Below are positions 58,301-64,000 of a DNA stretch of 64,000 nucleotides, in pieces. The DNA comes from Ulota crispa (taxonomy: Eukaryota > Streptophyta > Bryopsida > Orthotrichales > Orthotrichaceae). The position numbers were made by a program, and so were the translations under genes. Every line of letters begins with the position of its first letter. Position 1 is the stretch's first letter. Under the pieces are notes generated by a model, which saw nothing but the letters and a program-made list of their open reading frames with translations, was not told where the DNA came from and searched no databases. Location: the NCBI GenBank assembly GCA_963920765.1, contig OY987249.1, positions 12,710,817 through 12,774,816 of the forward strand, read 5' to 3'.

Positions 58301-59769
58301 TCTACCAAAAAATTTAAGAAAGATGAAAATTCAGTATTGGTATACGAAAAGGTGGCTGGAGAAGGCTTTTAGCCTCAGAACACTAAGTCTCCTTACTACA
58401 CGAGAACAAAGTACGCGGATAATCAGAAAAAAACGGGAAAAAATGTTCGAAAAATTCAAGCAAAACATTTGAGAAGTATTAAAAAGATGCTTAAGTGAAG
58501 CTTTTCCCAAAAGTGACACTACAGCAAAAAGCTTGGTTGATGCAGTGTTGGCATCTACAGTACTGCTGGAGCATGAACTAGCAAACAAACCCAGTACCAA
58601 AGTGATGATATAAACTACTGAAAGTCCTGACTTTCAGAAGAAAGTTACATCACAATCACCAGCATCAGTCAAGCACAAAAAGTGAAATCCAATGAAAACG
58701 GAAACTCCATGATAAATGGAGTCAATAAAAGTTGGTTAAAAAAAGAAATAACAAAATCCCTATTTTGCAAATATCATGTTTTCTCACTCCTCTACACTAT
58801 CTATTAATTGCATAACTTAAAAAATACGGACTTCGATTTCCTCCATTTAAGACATTGCAAAACTACAATCTAATTCAGAGTACAGCAATAACGTATCAAA
58901 GACGAATATGCTCCATGACCAAAAATGGACAGTGCCTGATAAAAAAATCCTAGGAAAAGCCTTATCAAGGAACTAAACCTTTCAAAAGACTCTGAGAAAC
59001 ATACCAAGTACCTCATCACAAATGTTCTGATCCTTCAATTGCCAAATCTTCCAGTGACTTCTACCATTCAACCACGCATGCTGAAGAAGTATTACATTGG
59101 CATAAACCTTTGCTGTAATATAACAATAACCTATAATAAGTACACTTTTGCAGTACAAGAATGCACAAAGAGCTGAAAACCCTGAGACTTCCGAGAGCGA
59201 AGTTGGTTCCCCGCCAGCAGAGGAAGAAGTCCTGCTTGCTGCGCACCGTGGAGCCACCAAGTTGAAGGTACTGACACATTTCAAGTAGGTAACTTGTCCC
59301 TTTGCTTCCACTTAAATAAAAGCATCAAGTAATCTGCACGCAAACCACCGAAACAAAGGAACAAGTGACGTACATAATGGAAATAGACACAAATTCAAAT
59401 TCCTTCCAAAATTCACACTGGTATAACCCTAATGCTATCCTTTCCCAAGTGTGACAAGTCATTGAAGATTCCAGGTATACAACGGTTGGGAACACATGCA
59501 TTGAGACAAACCTCGACTAGATAAATGCAGGGTTGTCATATTGGACGGATGGGGGGGGAGGGGGGGGGGGGTAATTAGGTGCATTCTAATAGGGTTGAAC
59601 AGATTAGGATTTTGAGTACAAAAATAAGTCCAAAATCTACGAATATGCCTGAATATCGGCAGCCCGGTGTCCAATATGACAACCATGGGTAAATGTTCCT
59701 TTCTAGGGACATTCTCCAAGGCATGCACACCGCGAGAGGTTGCATTCTACGGAGACAATTGACAGTTGA
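43369..59769 (+). CDS. Coiled-coil protein of unrecognised family, 15 exons
   Basis: Exons: 43369-43785, 45089-45162, 46731-46847, 47073-47220, 47979-48071, 49406-49453, 51041-51139, 52424-52576, 54110-54175, 54552-54599, 55315-55590, 56012-56136, 56332-56464, 59154-59267 and 59707-59769. They total 1974 bases, 657 residues, with every join in phase. Residues 1-139 are low-complexity and basic, with a hydrophobic start (MHAVLFALLFGKW); ATGs at 43408 and 43471 are alternatives. From about residue 140 to 480 heptad-rich coiled coil predominates (e.g. RLEELQATHKAEHATLQKKY, SLQKKFDELQAEQKELTLQN). The tail is Ser/Lys/Pro-rich (FFKSPKTSPTRAPKGK). The pattern suits a structural or cytoskeleton- or Golgi-associated protein, but I do not recognise the family. 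Exon 3's donor and exon 4's acceptor are the weakest joins, and an extra exon in the 2.7-kb intron 13 is possible. Confidence 0.72.
43863..44112. mobile_element. Foldback MITE related to the AACACCATATTC family
   Basis: In intron 1 of the coiled-coil gene. The ends ATATTTGATAATTCGGGAAA and TCCCGAAATAACGAATATTG are inverted. The interior folds around 'ACATCAATGATG'. The same core occurs in the 44250 copy. Confidence 0.55.
44250..44501. mobile_element. Foldback MITE of the AACACCATATTC family
   Basis: In intron 1 of the coiled-coil gene. The left end is CACTATATTTGTTAAATTGG and the right end CCAATTTAACAAATATGGTG. Nearly the whole element is an inverted repeat around 44375 ('GATAATTCCTTCAAAATTC' against 'GATTTTGAAGGAAGGAATTATC'). 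Confidence 0.7.
46436..46706. repeat. Two short tandem repeat tracts before exon 3
   Basis: At 46438-46485 an 11-bp unit (ACATTCTCTCC) is repeated about four times. At 46606-46706 a 12-bp unit (AAGTGGGAAACC) is repeated about eight times with few changes. Both lie in intron 2 of the coiled-coil gene, the second ending about 25 bp before exon 3. Confidence 0.8.
47478..47732. mobile_element. MITE of the AACACCATATTC family, inverted
   Basis: In intron 4. The outer sequence TTAATGCGATATTTGTTAAT pairs with ATTAACGAATATTGCATTAA. The interior is the inverse of the 5030/11471 type: 'TTTGCTAGGGAAAAAATCTT', 'GCCCTCACCTGAGAGGAGG'. Confidence 0.7.
48807..49054. mobile_element. Intact short TTAA-ended element in intron 5
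   Basis: The ends TTAACCCCAGAGCGCCCAG and CTTGGGCGCTTAGGGGTTAA are inverted. 248 bp. It is the uninterrupted relative of the 2758-3920 repeat and provides the empty-site comparison for the nested insertion there. Confidence 0.7.
49064..49328. repeat. 265-bp palindrome in intron 5
   Basis: Inverted arms meet around a 4-base centre at 49192-49195 (CTAG-ACGA-CTAG). The inner 48 or so bases of each arm match perfectly; the outer parts contain a few differences and one short indel. It starts 10 bp after the TTAA element and contains a short open frame only by chance. Confidence 0.85.
49772..49889. mobile_element. Short, internally deleted AACACCATATTC-family MITE
   Basis: In intron 6. Only 118 bp between ends AACACCATATTCATTAAATC and AATTTAATGAATATGGTG. 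Both terminal repeats are kept, and the middle found in full copies is missing. Confidence 0.7.
50474..50855. mobile_element. TA-flanked MITE with internal foldback repeats
   Basis: In intron 6. The outer 26 bp (50474-50499 and 50830-50855, starting TAACACCATATTCG) are perfect inverted copies. Inside, 'AGGTTTTAGGTCAATTTAGC' and its inverse 'GCTAAATTGACATAAAACCT' alternate about three times each, making several possible hairpins. Confidence 0.75.
52029..52348. repeat. GGTTGTCACATTGGAC-family repeat in intron 7
   Basis: Begins GTTGTCACATTGGACCGC and has 'AAAGTGCCCAATTGAGCTCA' as at 27609-28067. It ends TTTTAACAACC, an approximate inverse of the start. It ends about 75 bp before exon 8 of the coiled-coil gene. 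Confidence 0.6.
53418..53614. mobile_element. CACTA-type MITE with CTA target duplication
   Basis: In intron 8 of the coiled-coil gene. It begins CACTAGTAGAAAACTGCG and ends CGCAGTTTTCTACTAGTG, perfect inverted copies. The similarity continues inward ('AACCCACTAAATT' against 'AATTTAGTGGGTT'). CTA occurs on both sides (53415-53417 and 53615-53617), the 3-bp duplication expected of CACTA elements. 197 bp. Confidence 0.85.
55085..55235. repeat. Repeat related to the GGTTGTC family with about 25-bp tandem units
   Basis: In intron 10. 'GTCTAATAGGGTTGGA' / 'GTCTAATAGGGTTGAACAAAG' / 'GTCTAACGGAGTTGGACAAAG' recur in tandem, followed by 'GAGTACAAAAA...AAAATCTA', which is shared with 59581-59660. Confidence 0.55.
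59531..59684. repeat. GGTTGTC-family repeat in the last intron, with a G-run
   Basis: The ends GGTTGTCATATTGGAC and GTCCAATATGACAACC are perfect 16-bp inverted copies. A G-run of about 26 bases, broken by one A, lies at 59548-59571. The element sits 22 bp before the last exon of the coiled-coil gene. Confidence 0.65.
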
Positions 59770-61258
59770 GGATCAGAAGTGACCTAAAGTTTGAAGGATA
59801 CAGAATGTGTGGGTATGTGGAAAAAGTAGAGTTGAAAAGCAGAGGTTGCACTAAATGCTTGACGAGAACACTCCCTGCAGATCTCAGAAATTCAAAGGTG
59901 AGTCTGCATGTAGAAGTTTCAGGCATGAAGCTTAGAAATAGAGTGGGGCCAAGAGAAAGCTACTGTACTGTAGTAGAGTGGGGGTGTTAGAGAGTACTCA
60001 CACACACAAAGTTTCGTGTGAGAATGAGGTGGGAAGAAACGGCAGCCCTGTGTCGACTTCATGTGAGTGAAGAATCTAGTGCGGGGAGTGGCGGGGAGCA
60101 GGGCCACACAGATCTCGTGGGGGCCAAAGGTGACGAGGCGACTGGAGTGTTCGGCCCGGTCATGATGTTTCTCGCTTGCTTACTTGCTCTTGGGGTCAGC
60201 TCCCTCGTCCCTTTCCCAAACTTCTGCATTGAAAAATCTCAGAATAACAAGTAAATATTTAAAAGTATTAGAGCAAAGTTTCATTGAGCAAAACACTCTG
60301 AACCCTAAACCCTAAACCTTAAGCATGAGAAAGCTGTTGGTGACGATTCTTTTGCATGTCTTTGTTCTCAGAATCCTCACAAAACGGAATGAAGGCGGGC
60401 TGTTGGAGCAAATATCGCCAAGTTCGTGGGATAAGAACCACTGGAATCTTCATTTCGACAATTGAAGCTGCTTTGATGATACTCTTCATGTTTTCGCCAT
60501 CGGCCTCTATGAAGCAACCATGCACCCAAATGAGAACACAGTTTAGTCCTTAGAAAGATACTTAGAAAGCAACAAAGAATGGTAGTCTGGCTTGATATAC
60601 TTACCATCCTACGCAATTCTGCGGGAGAGAAACAAAGAATTAGATTGACGATAAGAACAAAACTCAAACTCAAAGGTGAACAAGAGAGCTTACAAAATTT
60701 GCAACTGAATTTCAGTTTTGTACCAGCAACTGAAGTTTCCACTCTGGCCACGCTCCAACAGTGGGTAATAGTAGTAGATTCTTTCAGCTTCTGCAACTTC
60801 AGAACAAAACCTTACCTTGTACTATTTCCAGACTCGCACTCTAAATCCTAATAAGTAGAGCTTTTTCAGTAAACTTAGAGAGTTTCAGAAGAAAATTAGA
60901 TACCATCATGCAGAGAATCTTTCCCGTAATTCATAGATGGAGGCTTCCCTGAAAACTCCTTGACCAACTCTACAAATGGTTGCAGAAAGGCACTAGCAAC
61001 CAGTAGTGCAGGTTGGAAACTGCTGCACTTACTTCGCAAAGTATACTACCAGAATTCGCTACCTGCATCAGAAAGCTCAACATACATAACAAGCGACAGC
61101 TCCACGAGAACATGCAAAATACAAGTGATACCACCACAGCTTCGGAACAGAATGGGTAGTCTCAATAATTCACAAAGAGCCAAGATATGTCCAAGGGTTA
61201 AGCATTAACAAAGTTTGTTGAAATTTGCTAATTGGTCTATTACTCAGGAACAATTCAA
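59770..61258. other. Region between two convergent genes
   Basis: It holds the 3' UTR of the coiled-coil gene (+) and that of the SURP/CID gene (-). On the minus strand between about 61,200 and 60,300 several open stretches bordered by GT/AG look mildly coding, but I could not join them into one convincing protein or recognise a family. A telomere-like CCCTAAACCCTAAACC is at 60303-60318. Confidence 0.35.
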
Positions 61259-64000
61259 CTATCTAGCCGCTGCTCTCGCACTCAAGATGGTATGATAGTT
61301 TGTGCTCCGCTGTTTTCTGTAAGAGGAATACACGTCATCATACTGGCTAGCTTCGTTAGGGTCAGCACTGGCTCCAAGACCAAGACGGCCGGAGCCAGTC
61401 ATGCCAGGTCGATGCTCGAGGCTTCCATCAGGCATGGAACCAGTCTCTGGATCTACTTGCATGCTGTTTGGAGGAGGAATGCGAGCGCCGCCTTCTCTGC
61501 TGCTATCTTCGTCTCCTTCGTCGTCATGGTTCTTCGCATCGTTTGCAGTGACTTGCCCTTCTAACGGATCAACCTCGCCAATCTCCTTGAAAAACTTGGT
61601 TACTCTCTCGAGAACATAAGCATCTGAAAATGTAGAGGGGGGAATGACGGTTGGAATATCGAGAGGGCTCAAAGGAGAATATGGCACTCCACTTCCGATT
61701 TGCATCTTTCTGACCATGCCAGGAATCAGTCCAGGTGGGAAAAGTGGATAGGCAATTTGATCTGCTGGACGGACTGGAGTAGGTAACGCTGCAAGAGGTG
61801 GCGTTTGTATTGGTACAGGAGCTGGCAGAGGAGCGAGAAACGGCGGTCCAGTCATTGAGGGGTACAACGAAGGTAAGGAGTTCGCTAAGAACTGTTGAGC
61901 AGGATTGGAAGGATTGAACTGGACAGCAGCTCCGTAAAACTGAGAGGGAGGTTGAAATGTCGCCTGTGGTTGCTCTGGTTGCTGCGGTGGAACGCTAGAT
62001 GGCGGTAGCGTTGCTTGATCTGGTTGTTGCCACGGACTCCCATATTGAAATTGTGCTGTAGAACAGAAAAAAAAAAAAAAAAAAAAACAACAGGTAATCA
62101 TGATTAGATAACAAAAAACTTGTTTACAGGATTTGAGAGGCCATGTAAAGAAGAAGATTCAAACGACATCTTAGGTCCATAAAGCGCCCTTGTTACCGTT
62201 CACCTGAAGTCAAATTTTTGGGGAAATTACAGATAGGGGCACAATTTCAAAAACAATTGTAAATTTTATAAATTTTTGGTTTGGACATTAGCTGATTTAG
62301 ATACGTCACATTAAATGTTAGCTAACCTTCAAAAAACTTAAAGGCCTCTCCAAGTCAAGCCTGAATAAGGAAATTTTAGGAAAGGGGACTTGCAATTGTG
62401 CTCCTATTTGTAATTATTTTGAAACTATGCCCCTATCTGTAATATTTTTCATTTTTGTGCCCATATTAGTAATTTCCCCCAAATGTTTTGGGAACAATGC
62501 AAAAAAAGTAGCTTAGGTGGTATGGAGGATGCTTACCGGCTGAGGAGAGTTTCATTGTCGGTGCCGCGGGAGGTGGAGGTCCAGCCACCATCTCACCCTC
62601 TAACGTATTGATGGTATCCATGTCATAAACTTCCTTGGCACCCCAAAATTGTAGGATCTTTTGTAAACGATCTTGATTCATGGCCATGTCTTTTGGATTA
62701 TGGAAGATGGCAGCCAACATGGTACCCAAAGCTGGCTTAAAGGCAAGAGCCTCAGCATCTAGCTCCTTCAAATTTGTACGATGTTGTAAGCTGTACTCAC
62801 AAGCCATAGAATGAACATTAATAAGAAAGTATAACCTTACGCAGGGCCAGAGGATCTAAACCCTAATACATGATAGGGTAAGTTTCATGAAGTGGAAATA
62901 TGTGTATCCAATTGCACGTTCATTCATGTAACCTCCGAAAGGTCTGAAAAAGGAAGAGAGAGAAAGTGCAGAACACGAACTTGTTGAATAGGATGTCATT
63001 CGCAAGGTAAATGATGTGCAACTGCCTCTCCACATCGTCCATTGACAGAACTCGATCCTTCAACACGTCCACTATCGCAGGTCCATACGCAGATCTCTGC
63101 ATGAACCACGATTTTGCTCCCTTGATCGATTCCTTTGTACCTGAAACGATACAAGGGTAAATAAATAAAGCTTGGAAGACAAAAACAACAACAAACTTCA
63201 AGTATAATCAAAAATATGGTTATGATGTGATATGTACCTGTCAGATTATCCAGGATCCCTTTGAGCTCCGACGCCACATCCAGGGGAAGTGGTCCCGAGT
63301 GAGGTACAACAGGAGGTTGCTGAAAGTTAATTCCGCCATAGCTCTCATGTTGAAACTGATCATAAAACGGTTGAGGATGATGTGGTTGTTCAAAGTACGC
63401 AGACGGCGCAGTAGGAGGTGTGGCTGGTGGCACAGCACTCAGTGCTGGTTTGAGTGGACTGGCAAAAGCAGAAAGGGTTAAGCCAGATGCAAGAGACGCG
63501 CTTTGAGCCGCATTAAGAGCAGCCAGAGCAGGGTTGAACGACGACACTGCCACAGGAGGAAGAGGAGGAGGAGGAGGAGGAGGAGGAGGGTTGTTTGGAA
63601 CAGGGTTCAACGTTTGCCAAAGCTTGTAACGATAATAATCGTGGCCCTCAGCGCCAAACAAGAAAGCATACAAAGGATTTTCTTTTTGTTTATCCTTCAT
63701 CAACGCTTCAAACTGCGGGCCGTTCTTACAAGCATACTCCACAAGTTTATCGATCCGTTTCTGGAGGTCGTTGTCTGCTGGAGCTTGAACCGGAGTCGGA
63801 GCAGGCTCCCAAGGGTTAAAGAACCCCGCCGCTAACCCTAATCCGGGTCCTTGCGACGGAATAGCAGGCGAGGGAATTGCTGCAGACCTAGCTGGATATG
63901 AATATTGCGGTGCGTGGTAAGGAAATGGAAGAGGAGGAGGAGCGTATTGCTGCATCCCAGGAATTTGCGCAACTCCTCCGGACGGAATTGAGAGCGGGGG
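61259..64000 (-). CDS. SURP and CID domain protein, CHERP-like pre-mRNA processing factor (5' end outside window)
   Basis: Minus-strand exons in order of transcription: 64000-63238 (open at the window edge), 63140-62981, 62790-62537 and 62055-61259. They are joined in phase (LTG|TKES, FN|NLQHR, SSA|AQFQ). The frame stays open upstream of the first visible ATG at 63955, so the start is missing. A Pro-rich N-terminus is followed by a SURP (SWAP) module ([20 protein letters not shown] through NPLYAFLF). Then come a poly-proline run, a CID domain ([43 protein letters not shown]), a long Pro/Gln-rich tail, and the C-terminal [20 protein letters not shown] and [14 protein letters not shown] motifs. 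SURP plus CID is the layout of CHERP, a U2 snRNP-associated splicing and RNA polymerase II tail-binding factor, so a nuclear splicing role is inferred. No G-patch is seen at the visible C-terminus, unlike animal CHERP. Confidence 0.9.
62220..62480. mobile_element. Half-deleted GGGGAAATTAC-family element in an intron, copy C
   Basis: In the last intron of the SURP/CID gene. The ends GGGGAAATTACAGATAGGGG and AGTAATTTCCCC are kept, but at 261 bp it is little more than half the length of the 433-bp copy B. It keeps one 'CACATTAAATGTTAGCTAA' arm and lacks the mirror arm, so it is no longer a full foldback. Confidence 0.7.

Noticed and set aside
60303-60318. Telomere-like CCCTAAA repeats (also at about 18539-18555)
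   Set aside because: Only two to three units, within ordinary intergenic DNA; too short to call an interstitial telomere. In part the phrase arises from TTAA-CCCTAAA transposon ends.
1-64000. tRNA, rRNA or other structural RNA genes
   Set aside because: I looked for tRNA-like arms and the conserved TTCRA loop in plausible context and for rRNA-like blocks, and found none I could support; a covariance-model scan would be needed to exclude them.

Overview
The window reads as nuclear DNA of a land plant. Five multi-exon genes belong to plant families or plant-type versions of eukaryotic families. All introns obey GT-AG, exons are clearly richer in G+C than the very AT-rich surroundings, and the non-coding part is full of short non-autonomous DNA transposons plus one LTR-retrotransposon fragment. 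I cannot name the species. Nothing indicates bacterial, organellar or viral DNA.

Layout: 1-14.2 kb is gene-free repeat territory. It is followed by a GT14 (Core-2/I-branching, DUF266-type) glycosyltransferase (+, 14232-16801, 3 exons). 16.8-24.9 kb is again repeats, including a 731-bp near-perfect palindrome. A pirin gene lies at 24961-28631 (+, 6 exons). Repeats fill 28.7-35.2 kb. A double B-box zinc-finger transcriptional regulator lies at 36740-38726 (+, 3 coding exons). A large coiled-coil protein gene of unrecognised family spans about 43369-59769 (+, 15 exons; 657 codons spread over 16.4 kb because its introns have absorbed transposons). Converging on it is the 3' part of a SURP + CID (CHERP-like) pre-mRNA-processing gene (-, 61259 to beyond 64000). 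All exon joins were checked by hand for reading phase; each model gives an uninterrupted frame. The five genes are not an operon or an obvious pathway, just neighbours.

The most interesting layer is the repeats. At least ten elements begin with TTAA-CCC or a close variant and end with GGG-TTAA. Two of them are nested insertions whose removal, leaving a single TTAA, restores the interrupted host repeat. That is the target signature of piggyBac-like elements, which are mainly described outside land plants. The 731-bp palindrome has the same ends and looks like an inverted duplication of one element arm. Alongside are several MITE families with target duplications readable by eye: two CACTA-type (GAA and CTA duplications), one Harbinger/Tourist-type (TTA), one Stowaway-like, and several families flanked by TA. 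I see no transposase gene in the window, so all of these would depend on proteins encoded elsewhere.

Limits: family assignments are from recognition of motifs, not database searches. Splice sites and starts are inferred without transcripts. Boundaries of degenerate repeats are approximate.
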